NCBI GenBank assembly: GCA_964447175.1
Contig: CAYURP010000057.1
Coordinates: 1-12,279, forward strand
Reading direction: 5' to 3'
DNA length: 12,279 nucleotides
Origin: CAYURP01 sp964447175
GTDB taxonomy: Bacteria > Zixibacteria > MSB-5A5 > SM23-73-2
The position numbers and the translations under genes are program-made. Of the stretch, positions 1-7,215 are shown one piece after another. Position 1 is the stretch's first letter. The number at the start of each line of letters is the position of its first letter. The notes under the pieces were generated by a model. The model saw only the letters and a program-made list of their open reading frames with translations, made no database searches and had not been told where the DNA came from.

Positions 1-1492
1 TAAGAATATCCTCTTCTCCTTTACAATTTACTCTGCTGGAACTGATGACCAATCCTGTGGGCTGATTCTGAACAAGTGTAATTATCGTGAGACCGTCATC
101 TGCTTTGAAAAAACTACCTATCAAAATGTTATCGGCTCCTGCTTGGATAGCCACTTTTTGTAGGTCCTCTGCTGAGTACTGCTCAACTTCAAGGAGATTC
201 AATTTAGTCAAGATATGGGAAGTCCTCTCACCTCCCAATACGCGAATGAACTTTGATTGTCTCAGATCTTGGGTGAACAGCTGGGAAATAACTGTTCCCC
301 AGCGGCCCAGGCTTTGGTCTCCGGAATTGGTATGAAAAGGAAGAATAACAAGAGATGGCTTAGCTGTGGTTAGGGGTAGAACTTCTTTTTGGGAAAGAGG
401 TTGCCAGATGAAAGTCCATATGAAAAGAAGTGCTATCAGAGCCAGAGCTGGGATGAACAGCTTTTTTTTATTAAAGATTAAACTCACCTGCCTTAAAGAA
501 GAAGTTATTCTTTTACGGAAAAGAATCTGAGTGATTGGAATATCTTTCTCAATATTGTCCAATTCTGTTAACAATTCCTCAGCTGATTGATACCTCTTTT
601 CCATATCTTTTTCCAGACATCTTAGAATCATATTGCTGAGTTCTTCAGGAATCTCAGCATTTATCTCTCTCGGGTCCGGGGGAGCTTGGGTCATGTGTTT
701 CAAGGCTGTGCTTAAAGGAGTATCTGCTTTAAAGGGTACTTTACCCGTTACCATCTCATAAAGGATTACCCCCAATGAATAGATGTCTGAACGTTGATCT
801 ACTTTTTTCCCTTCCACCTGTTCTATGGACATGTATTCAGGTGTGCCGATCATCAATCCCGATTCTGTCATTCCTCTTGATTTGAGTGAACGAGCTACCC
901 CGAAATCCACAATCCGAACATTTCCCTCTCCATCTATCATAATGTTCTGTGGCTTTAAGTCACAATGTATGACCCCTAATTTGTGCGCTTCAGCCAACCC
1001 TTGACACACCTGTTTAGCTACGAAAACGGTTTTTCCTGGACTTAGAGGTCCGATTCTTTTGATCGAGCTCTTTAAATCTTCACCGGGCACATACTCCATG
1101 GTTATATAGTAAGTTTCTCCCTCCTTGCTCAGGTCAAACATTCGGCATACGTTTCTGTGCGAGATCCTGCGAGCTAACTTCAACTCGTTTCGAAAGCGTT
1201 CAATAGTTTCCTCATCAACTGCTATCTCCGGATTCAAAAGCTTTATTGCCACTTCTTCGTTTATCTCACTATCCCAGACCTCGTAAACCCTTCCCATGCC
1301 CCCTTTTCCCAGCTCCTCGAGGATCTGATATCTTCTTGCAAAAATACTTCCTATCAATAGCTCCGTCTTAGAGCCTTGAACAGGTTCCGGAGTAGTAATG
1401 GATGTTTTTTTTGAGAATGAAGGTTTTGTTTCAGCTTTATCCTCAAAAAAGACATCATCAAAATTTTCAGACTGTTGTTTTTTATTTTTCAT
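1..1492 (-). CDS. Membrane-anchored Ser/Thr protein kinase with TolB-like C-terminal domain (partial, 3' end outside window)
   Basis: About 497 codons are visible, open at the left edge. The order is: N-terminal linker (~1-50); PknB/Hanks-type kinase domain (~55-315) with glycine loop GKGGMGRVY (~62-70), VAIK lysine (~84), catalytic loop HCDLKPQN (~176-183) and DFG (~196-198); one hydrophobic membrane segment (~345-363); then an outer domain starting SLVILPF, which resembles the TolB-N/FlgO-like domain often fused to such kinases (with GADNILIGS further on). It should phosphorylate proteins on Ser/Thr in the cytoplasm, while the C-terminal part lies across the membrane and may sense or bind a partner. 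The HRD arginine is replaced by Cys, which suggests a non-RD kinase whose activation loop need not be phosphorylated. The start is the ATG at 1490-1492, the first in frame, with no strong ribosome site. The kinase call is secure; the C-terminal domain call is moderate. Confidence 0.93.
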   Translation of the reverse strand, partial: MKNKKQQSENFDDVFFEDKAETKPSFSKKTSITTPEPVQGSKTELLIGSIFARRYQILEELGKGGMGRVYEVWDSEINEEVAIKLLNPEIAVDEETIERFRNELKLARRISHRNVCRMFDLSKEGETYYITMEYVPGEDLKSSIKRIGPLSPGKTVFVAKQVCQGLAEAHKLGVIHCDLKPQNIMIDGEGNVRIVDFGVARSLKSRGMTESGLMIGTPEYMSIEQVEGKKVDQRSDIYSLGVILYEMVTGKVPFKADTPLSTALKHMTQAPPDPREINAEIPEELSNMILRCLEKDMEKRYQSAEELLTELDNIEKDIPITQILFRKRITSSLRQVSLIFNKKKLFIPALALIALLFIWTFIWQPLSQKEVLPLTTAKPSLVILPFHTNSGDQSLGRWGTVISQLFTQDLRQSKFIRVLGGERTSHILTKLNLLEVEQYSAEDLQKVAIQAGADNILIGSFFKADDGLTIITLVQNQPTGLVISSSRVNCKGEEDIL

Positions 1493-1877
1493 AACCGTTT
1501 CTTTAAACAGGTTGCTTGAAGATTAGTGTGTATGTAGAGTTTTCCTTCATATCTTTTCTTCGGCTTTTAGAGGATTCACTTGAGGATCTGCAAATTCTTG
1601 CATTCTGCCATATTTTATCATACCTTGGGGGATGATATATGATTGTTAATTGAATTGTATGAGCATAAATTCTTTGTTTTTTATTGAGTTTACCACTTAT
1701 CTTAGAAGGAACACACCTGCCTTTCAGTTGATTTTTGAGCTACAGGATCTACGCACCAACACCCTGCGAGAAGTTAACTAATATCAAGGGGTTAAAAGAT
1801 GATATTACATTAAACCTACTCAAGAATGTTAGAAAATTGACTATCTGGGGACATCTAGGAATGTCATAATATTTTAT

Positions 1878-1906
1878 TTGATAACGACTTATAAAAGGGA
1901 TACAAT
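1878..1906 (+). promoter_or_regulatory. Sigma70-like promoter, distal, towards thyX
   Basis: TTGATA at 1878-1883 and TACAAT at 1901-1906 are separated by exactly 17 bases, each one mismatch from consensus. Use of this site would give a leader of about 240 bases before thyX. It was found by eye, and AT-rich surroundings raise the chance of a random match. Confidence 0.4.
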
Positions 1907-2015
1907 TTTAAAAGAAAACAGGTAAGATGAACCCTATTATCCCAATATTTAGGGCTCATTAATCCATTGAAATACAATATATTGTGATTTTTTTTAAATA
2001 AATTCATTTTTTCCC

Positions 2016-2043
2016 TTGACAAAGTTTTTTAAATTCGTAAAAT
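2016..2043 (+). promoter_or_regulatory. Sigma70-like promoter, proximal, for thyX
   Basis: A perfect TTGACA at 2016-2021 is followed after 16 bases by TAAAAT at 2038-2043. A second possible -10, TACAAT, lies at 2052-2057 and shares the string GGATACAAT with the distal site. Transcription would begin roughly 100 bases before the thyX ATG. It is the better of the two candidate promoters for the thyX-to-nrdJ block. Confidence 0.5.
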
Positions 2044-2153
2044 TAATTGGATACAATAAGTAGCACTTTAAGAATTCTCTCCATCCCTTTTTAAATCAAG
2101 GAATTAACAGGATGGGTAGGAGTGACATCTAAGTAAATTTATGTCTGGGTCTT

Positions 2154-2792
2154 ATGCAAGTTGAACTTATGTCCATAACTCCTGATGCTGAGGATGTGAT
2201 AGAAAAGGCTTGCCGCACCTGCTATCTCAGCTTCCATCGGTATGATCCGCCTAAATCCACAGAGGAGTTGATCAAAAAGGTAATCAGAAAAGGTCATCAT
2301 TCTGTTTTAGAGCATGCCACAGCTACTTTCAGGATAAAAGGAGGCTCTCGCGTGTTCACCCACGAGATGGTCAGGCACCGTCTTATGTCCCCTTCCCAGG
2401 AGAGCCAGAGATACGTGGAATACGGAAAGACCAAAGAATACGAATTCGTCATTCCTCCAACTATCAAGAATACTAAGTTCGAGGATAGGTTCAATAAATT
2501 AGCGCAAGAAACATATTCATTATATCAAGAAATGGTCAAGGCAGATATTCCAAAAGAAGACTCTCGATATATTCTTCCAAATGCAACCACCTCTGAAATT
2601 GTCATTTCCGCAAATTTCCGGGAGTTGAGACATATATTCGAGGTTCGATGTGCAGAAAGAGCACATTGGGAGATTAGGGAAATTTGCTTGGAGATGTTAA
2701 AAATCATGAAAAAACAAGCGCCCATTGTGTTCTGGGATTTTGAGATAGATGAAAAGAGTAAAACAGCCTTTAGGAAAGATAAAAATGACTAA
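2154..2792 (+). CDS. thyX: Flavin-dependent thymidylate synthase ThyX (apparent chimera)
   Basis: 212 residues, near the usual ThyX length. The enzyme converts dUMP to dTMP using FAD, NADPH and methylenetetrahydrofolate, and is the alternative to ThyA. The ThyX signature is present as RHRLMSPSQESQRY (~74-87; RHR at 74-76, Ser at 84). The second conserved block, FRELRHIFEVR...AHWEIRE, is at ~155-176 and contributes substrate-binding residues. The ATG at 2154 gives the family-typical opening MQVELMSITPDAE; no good ribosome site lies just before it, and the upstream frame is closed by TAA at 2130-2132. By hand count, 2154-2487 is about 45% GC (152/334) and 2488-2792 about 36% (110/305). This mid-gene change coincides with the point where the downstream thyX fragment starts to match, so the 3' half may be imported. 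The product should still be functional because all expected motifs are present. Confidence 0.95.
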   Translation: MQVELMSITPDAEDVIEKACRTCYLSFHRYDPPKSTEELIKKVIRKGHHSVLEHATATFRIKGGSRVFTHEMVRHRLMSPSQESQRYVEYGKTKEYEFVIPPTIKNTKFEDRFNKLAQETYSLYQEMVKADIPKEDSRYILPNATTSEIVISANFRELRHIFEVRCAERAHWEIREICLEMLKIMKKQAPIVFWDFEIDEKSKTAFRKDKND

Positions 2793-2863
2793 AAGAGCCA
2801 TATCAGTTATTAAGACTATATTATATTTAGTACTTGAAAACCAGATGAAAAGGAGGGATTGTA

Positions 2864-3199
2864 ATGACCGAGAAATCAAGCCATAAGAGGGCAAAAGCAG
2901 AAGCTGCGGGCAAGAGCGGGAGAAAAGAAGTTGTCATTAAAGGTGGACGTCGAATTGATGTAATGACAAGAACTAAAGCTGTGGAAGTAGAACGGGGCGG
3001 ATCGCCGAAGCTTGAAAAAGCAGCGAGACGACTGAAAGCATCCCAAAAACCTCAGAAGGTTCTTGAAGTACCGACCCAATCTATGAGGAAAGCACGGGAG
3101 ACAATGAGAAAAGTCGGAGTGTCAGGGACAGTTCGTAACATATCAGGTACGAAACGATCACATGTATCAAAATCATTAAAGGGAGCAAGAAAGAAATGA
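2864..3199 (+). CDS. Small basic protein with PD-(D/E)XK nuclease-like pattern, coupled to the dGTPase
   Basis: 111 residues, very rich in Lys/Arg, with no signal peptide or membrane segment. I do not recognise it as a named family. After a basic tail (~1-20) the likely order is strand (EVVIKGG), strand (RRIDVMTR), strand (KAVEVER), helix (SPKLEKAARRLKAS), strand (KVLEVP), helix (QSMRKARETMRKVG), strand (SGTVRNI). This is the topology of the restriction-endonuclease-like fold, with Asp32 and Glu41-x-Glu43 in the places of D and ExK. The usual Lys is Glu43, or Arg44 if shifted by one, so catalysis is uncertain. A strong ribosome site (AGGAGGG, 2851-2857) sits 6 bases before the ATG. Its TGA overlaps the ATG of the dGTPase gene (ATGA), so the two are probably translated together. 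A histone-like DNA-binding protein is the alternative. The gene is sure; the function is not. Confidence 0.8.
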   Translation: MTEKSSHKRAKAEAAGKSGRKEVVIKGGRRIDVMTRTKAVEVERGGSPKLEKAARRLKASQKPQKVLEVPTQSMRKARETMRKVGVSGTVRNISGTKRSHVSKSLKGARKK

Positions 3200-4455
3200 A
3201 AAGCAAGGTGATTACATCATCTGATAATAGTAATATAATAGAAAAAGAAGGAGTAGAATATATTGTTATGAGCGGACAAATAAGACAAGATATTGAGCAG
3301 GACGAGGAAAAGCTATTAACTCATCCAATGGCTACTAAAAGTAGAGATTCATTAGGACGAGAAAAAGAGGAAGCAGATGACCCAATCCGTCCTTGTTTTG
3401 AGAGAGACGCACATCGCATACTGTATTCATCAGCTTTTCGTAGATTACGTTATAAAACACAGGTCTTCTTCAATCCTGAACACGATCACATCTCAACAAG
3501 AGTAGATCATTCTCTTTTTGTAGCCTCTATTAGTAAAACAGTAGCGAGATCCTTAGGGTTAAACATGGATTTGGCTTATGCAATTTCACTTGGACATGAT
3601 GTTGGACACGGTCCTTTTGGTCACGCGGGCGAGGGGATAATTCAAAATTTAGCACGTGATGTACATCCAGATTTTTGTTTTCAACATGAAATTCATGGTC
3701 TTCGGGTAGTGGATAATCTTACATTTCAACCGTCGACTTTACGTCGTGGTTTGAATCTTAGTTATGAGGTTCGTGACGGAATAGTTTGTCACTGGGGTGA
3801 AGGCACATCTCAATATATTTTTCCAAGAAACAAAGAGGACAAAAAGAATCTATCTGAAATAAAAGATAGGGGTGTAAGACCTTATACGGTGGAAGCGTGT
3901 ATTGTAAGAATGGTTGATAGAATTGCATACATTGGTCGTGATGTTGAAGATGCTATCTTAGTTCTTAATGGTCTTCCTGGACTGCCAAGTAGCGTTACTG
4001 ACGAACTAGGATCAGATAATCGTTCTATAATAAATACACTAGTTACTGATCTAATTCAAGAAAGCTATAATAATCGGGATGAAGGAAAAGTTGGATTTTC
4101 GAATGGTGTATTTTCTGCACTAAATGAGCTTTACAAATATAACATGGAGCATATTTATACACATCCCAGAATCTTAAAATATGAAAATAAGGCAAAAGAA
4201 ATAATGAGGAAAATCTTTGAAGACGCAAGGAATGAACTAGACCGTAAATCTAAGAATGAATATGGTATTTGGGATGAGTTAAGTGATCCTTTACCTGTGA
4301 AGAAATTACATAAATTCATTAAAAACACCTACATGGACAACCAAATAATGGACATTTCAGATGTCCAACTAATTGTTGATTATTTATCGCTAATGACGGA
4401 TAGGTTTGCTCTTAGAATGTTTGAGCATTTGGTAATGCCAGAACCTTTTAAATAG
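3196..4455 (+). CDS. dgt: dGTPase-like HD-domain triphosphohydrolase
   Basis: 419 residues. The HD-superfamily metal site is complete: His105 (RVDHSLFVA), His134-Asp135 (GHDVGHGPFGH) and Asp241 (RMVDRIAYIGRD). The dGTPase-specific features SAFRRLRYKTQV (~79-90) and VGHGPFGHAGEG (~137-147) are also present. Dgt enzymes hydrolyse dGTP, and some also other dNTPs, to the deoxynucleoside and tripolyphosphate. They set dNTP pools, and some act against phages by draining dNTPs. The ATG at 3196 overlaps the previous stop as ATGA and has AAAGGGAG at 3178-3185 within the previous gene. The first ~45 residues look poorly conserved, so an internal start (Met26 or Met45) cannot be excluded. Codon use is visibly AT-rich (28-33% GC in some 60-base stretches) compared with nrdJ (about 47%), which suggests a foreign origin together with its small partner. 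Sequence alone cannot fix substrate range. Confidence 0.9.
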   Translation: MKSKVITSSDNSNIIEKEGVEYIVMSGQIRQDIEQDEEKLLTHPMATKSRDSLGREKEEADDPIRPCFERDAHRILYSSAFRRLRYKTQVFFNPEHDHISTRVDHSLFVASISKTVARSLGLNMDLAYAISLGHDVGHGPFGHAGEGIIQNLARDVHPDFCFQHEIHGLRVVDNLTFQPSTLRRGLNLSYEVRDGIVCHWGEGTSQYIFPRNKEDKKNLSEIKDRGVRPYTVEACIVRMVDRIAYIGRDVEDAILVLNGLPGLPSSVTDELGSDNRSIINTLVTDLIQESYNNRDEGKVGFSNGVFSALNELYKYNMEHIYTHPRILKYENKAKEIMRKIFEDARNELDRKSKNEYGIWDELSDPLPVKKLHKFIKNTYMDNQIMDISDVQLIVDYLSLMTDRFALRMFEHLVMPEPFK

Positions 4456-4511
4456 AACTTTACAGCTAAAAAGTGTAATTATAGAGGCTCAAATTAAAGG
4501 TAATAAATAAG

Positions 4512-4847
4512 ATGATATTGAGTTGCAATTTGAAAGAGAAAGCTTTGGAGTTGGAAAAACTTTATTCCGATATGGTGAAAGAAGGGATACCTAAAGAGGA
4601 TGCCCGATATATTTTGCCTAATGCTACGGTTTCGGAAATCGTGGTCTCCGCTAATTTCAGGGAACTGCGGCATATCTTTGAGGTCAGATGTCACCAAAGA
4701 GCCCACTGGGAGATAAGGGAAGTCTGTCTGGAGATGCTTAAAATAATGAAACAAAAAGCCCCGATTGTTTTCTGGGACTTTGAGATAGATGAAAAAAATA
4801 AAACAGCTATAAGGAAGAAAGCAGAGGAGGAAAAGGGAGATGTATGA
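4512..4847 (+). pseudogene. thyX: 3' half of a second thyX (truncated, lacks the RHR motif)
   Basis: An open frame of 111 codons matches only the C-terminal half of ThyX. From its residue 11 it aligns without gaps to residues 117-208 of the full-length copy, with about 74 of 92 residues identical. It retains IPKEDARYILPNAT and FRELRHIFEVRC...AHWEIRE but lacks the flavin- and dUMP-binding RHR signature, so it cannot be an active synthase alone. Over 4587-4691 the DNA is only about 72% identical to 2547-2651, with most differences silent, so it is not a recent duplicate of the neighbour. The first ~6-10 codons have no ThyX match, and an in-frame TAG at 4482-4484 closes the frame upstream. Its end overlaps the nrdJ start by 8 bases and carries the nrdJ ribosome site. 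Best read as the stranded native 3' half of the original thyX. There is no obvious ribosome site before 4512, so translation is uncertain. Confidence 0.85.
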
Positions 4848-7086
4848 AGATAAAAACACCCCGGACTTGAAGTTAACCGACAACTCCGTAAAGGTCCTGG
4901 AGAGAAGATATCTGATAAAGGACGATAAAGGGAAAGTGGTGGAGACTCCCGGGGAGCTTTTCCTAAGAGTGGCAAAAGCCATAGCTTTAGCTGACAGTAA
5001 TTACGGAGCGTCAGAACCTCAAGTCGAGGAATTGATCAAAAAATTCTATCAGATGATGTCCAACCTGGAGTTTTTACCCAACTCTCCTACTCTGATGAAT
5101 GCTGGCAGACCTCTGGGACAGCTGTCTGCCTGCTTTGTTCTTCCCATTGAGGATACCATGGAGTCGATCTTCGATGCGGTGAAGAACACCGCATTGATCC
5201 ACAAATCAGGTGGCGGAACCGGATTCTCATTTTCCAAGCTTCGTCCCAAATTCTCGGTGGTGGCTTCCACCAGCGGAGTGGCTTCAGGTCCCATCTCCTT
5301 TATGAAGGTGATAAATGCAGCCACCGAGGCGGTGAAGCAGGGAGGAACCAGACGGGGCGCTAATATGGGCGTGTTGAGAGTGGATCATCCCGATATTCTG
5401 GAGTTTATCTGCGCCAAGGACGATCTGCGGGAGCTTAACAATTTCAACATCTCCGTGGCTACCACCAGGGAATTTATGGAGGCAGTTAAAAACGATGACT
5501 CATATGATCTCACTGATCCCAGAACCAATAAAGTCCATATGAAGGACGGAAAGCCAGCCAGATTAAAAGCCCGGGAGGTTTTTAACCAGATAGTGGAACA
5601 TGCCTGGAAAACCGGCGAGCCGGGATTTATGTTTCTGGATAAGATGAACGACGGAAATCCCATTCCCAAGGTGGGACTCTTCGAGTCAACTAACCCCTGC
5701 GGGGAGCAGCCCCTTTTGCCCTATGAGAGTTGTAATTTAGGTTCCATCAACCTGTCTAAAATGGTTAAGGCGATTGTTGATTCCGAAAAGAAAGATAAGC
5801 TCTACTCCTATGAAATAGACTGGGATAAATTGGCTGAGACCATCGACTTGGCTGTGCATTTTCTGGACAACGTGATCGACGCTAATAAATATCCCCTTCC
5901 CCAGATAGATTACAATACCAAGCAAAACCGGAAAATCGGACTGGGGGTTATGGGCTGGGCTGATATGCTGGTGCAGATGGGGGTTCCCTATAACTCAGAT
6001 CAAGCAGTGGTGCTGGGTGAAAAGGTGATGGAGTTTATCCAGACCAAATCGCATCGGGTCTCCTCTCAGCTGGCTCAGCAAAGAGGAAACTTCCCCAACT
6101 GGGAGAGAAGCATTTACTATGATCGGAAGATTCCGATGAGAAACGCTACTGTGACCACCATAGCTCCTGCCGGGACTATAAGCATAATCGCGGGCTGTTC
6201 CTCCGGAATTGAGCCTTTGTTTGCCATCTCTTATGTGAGAAATGTAATGGACCAGACCAAGCTTCTGGAGGTCAATCCCTATTTTGAAAAGGAATCTAAA
6301 ACTAAAGGGTTTTACAGCCAGGAGCTGATGGAGAGAATATCTGAGAAAAATTCCATTCAGAATGTTCCTGAGATTCCGGAGGACGTGAAAAGGATATACG
6401 TAACCTCCCATGATGTCTCTCCAGACTATCACGTGAGAATGCAAGCCGTATTCCAGAAGTTCACCGATAATGCCGTATCCAAGACCATTAACCTTCCCAA
6501 CCAAGCCACTATAGAGGATGTTGAGAAGGCATATGAATTAGCCTATGAGTTGAATTGTAAGGGGATCACAATTTACCGGGATGGGAGTCGAAAGGAGCAA
6601 GTGCTCTCCACCCAGAAAAAAGTGCCCGAGGGGAAGGTTTACCCGGTGGAAAGACCCTGCAGTTTGACCGGGATAACTGATAAGATTAATACCGGCTATG
6701 GTAATCTGTATGTTACAATTAATTCCTTGAATGACAAGCCCTTTGAGGTTTTCGCTCAGATCGGCAAATCTGGTTATTCCACTATGGCTGATACTGAAGC
6801 CATATGCAGGCTGGTCTCCCTGGCACTGAGAAGTGGAGTGGGAGTGAACAGGGTAATCGAGCAATTGATAGGGATTGGCGGCGCATCGCCCGTTTTCCAG
6901 GAGGGTGGTCTGATAATGTCCATCCCGGATGCCATTGCCAAGGTACTGAAAAAGCATTTTGGTGATGGGAAAAATCAAAATATGGACCGGGATCTGGATA
7001 TGGAGATCTGTCCGGATTGCGGCGGTCAACTGGAGCAGGAGGGAGGATGCGTTGTCTGCCGGGGTTGTGGTTTTTCTAAATGTTAA
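4840..7086 (+). CDS. nrdJ: Adenosylcobalamin-dependent (class II) ribonucleotide reductase
   Basis: 748 residues. It reduces ribonucleotides to deoxyribonucleotides using a radical generated from coenzyme B12, in the cytoplasm and independently of oxygen. The features in order are NSPTLMNAG (~81-89), SACFVLP with redox Cys98, the active-site triad Asn285/Cys287/Glu289 in NPCGE, Cys298 (ESCNLGSINL) as second redox cysteine, and PAGTISIIAGCSSGIEP (~443-459). The C-terminal cysteine cluster CPDCGG...CVVCRGCGFSKC (~724-748) suits zinc binding and/or cysteine-pair re-reduction. The spacing of 11 residues between the catalytic Cys and the second redox Cys agrees with class II enzymes. The start overlaps the thyX fragment by 8 bases, with AGGAGG at 4825-4830, and a strong terminator follows. 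No cobalamin riboswitch was seen upstream of this block. ThyX, dGTPase and NrdJ all act on dNTP supply. Confidence 0.97.
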   Translation: MYEDKNTPDLKLTDNSVKVLERRYLIKDDKGKVVETPGELFLRVAKAIALADSNYGASEPQVEELIKKFYQMMSNLEFLPNSPTLMNAGRPLGQLSACFVLPIEDTMESIFDAVKNTALIHKSGGGTGFSFSKLRPKFSVVASTSGVASGPISFMKVINAATEAVKQGGTRRGANMGVLRVDHPDILEFICAKDDLRELNNFNISVATTREFMEAVKNDDSYDLTDPRTNKVHMKDGKPARLKAREVFNQIVEHAWKTGEPGFMFLDKMNDGNPIPKVGLFESTNPCGEQPLLPYESCNLGSINLSKMVKAIVDSEKKDKLYSYEIDWDKLAETIDLAVHFLDNVIDANKYPLPQIDYNTKQNRKIGLGVMGWADMLVQMGVPYNSDQAVVLGEKVMEFIQTKSHRVSSQLAQQRGNFPNWERSIYYDRKIPMRNATVTTIAPAGTISIIAGCSSGIEPLFAISYVRNVMDQTKLLEVNPYFEKESKTKGFYSQELMERISEKNSIQNVPEIPEDVKRIYVTSHDVSPDYHVRMQAVFQKFTDNAVSKTINLPNQATIEDVEKAYELAYELNCKGITIYRDGSRKEQVLSTQKKVPEGKVYPVERPCSLTGITDKINTGYGNLYVTINSLNDKPFEVFAQIGKSGYSTMADTEAICRLVSLALRSGVGVNRVIEQLIGIGGASPVFQEGGLIMSIPDAIAKVLKKHFGDGKNQNMDRDLDMEICPDCGGQLEQEGGCVVCRGCGFSKC

Positions 7087-7118
7087 TTGGGATTGGTGGA
7101 GGGGATGCCCCAATTCAT

Positions 7119-7153
7119 AAGAGGAAAGGCCAAAAGCCTTTCCTCTTTTTTTT
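7119..7153 (+). terminator. Rho-independent terminator after nrdJ
   Basis: A perfect 10-base stem pairs GAGGAAAGGC (7121-7130) with GCCTTTCCTC (7136-7145) around loop CAAAA, followed by eight T (7146-7153). It ends the thyX-to-nrdJ transcript. Confidence 0.93.
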
Positions 7154-7155
7154 GC

Positions 7156-7184
7156 TTGATTTGAAATATAGCTTTTAATATATT
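7156..7184 (+). promoter_or_regulatory. Sigma70-like promoter for the Roadblock gene pair
   Basis: TTGATT at 7156-7161 and TATATT at 7179-7184 are 17 bases apart, directly after the nrdJ terminator. A start near 7190 would leave a leader of about 25 bases before the first Roadblock gene. Confidence 0.5.
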
Positions 7185-7215
7185 CTCTCAGCTTTTTTAT
7201 ACCGATAGAGAAAAT

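Larger units (their letters stand above)
1493..2153. other. Gene-free AT-rich region between divergent kinase and thyX
   Basis: No convincing coding sequence occurs on either strand. It must hold the start signals of the leftward kinase and the rightward nucleotide-metabolism genes. Two rightward sigma70-like sites are listed separately. A seven-codon reading frame (2112-2132, ATG to TAA) ends just before thyX, but nothing shows that it is translated. No riboswitch fold or cobalamin box was recognised. Confidence 0.6.

Noticed and set aside
87..335. Rightward open frame of 82 codons
   Set aside because: It lies antisense within the kinase gene, whose TolB-like domain reads clearly on the other strand.
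1493..2153. Cobalamin riboswitch ahead of the nrdJ-containing block
   Set aside because: No B12-box-like sequence or typical fold was recognised; the B12-dependent enzyme alone is not evidence.
4494..4982. Leftward open frame of 162 codons with hydrophobic stretches
   Set aside because: It is antisense to the conserved thyX fragment and the nrdJ start; its residues have no family pattern.
5995..6504. Leftward open frame of 169 codons
   Set aside because: It is antisense to the nrdJ core; a shadow of a strongly conserved gene.
6538..7113. Leftward open frame of 191 codons
   Set aside because: It is antisense to the conserved C-terminal part of nrdJ and has no recognisable domain.
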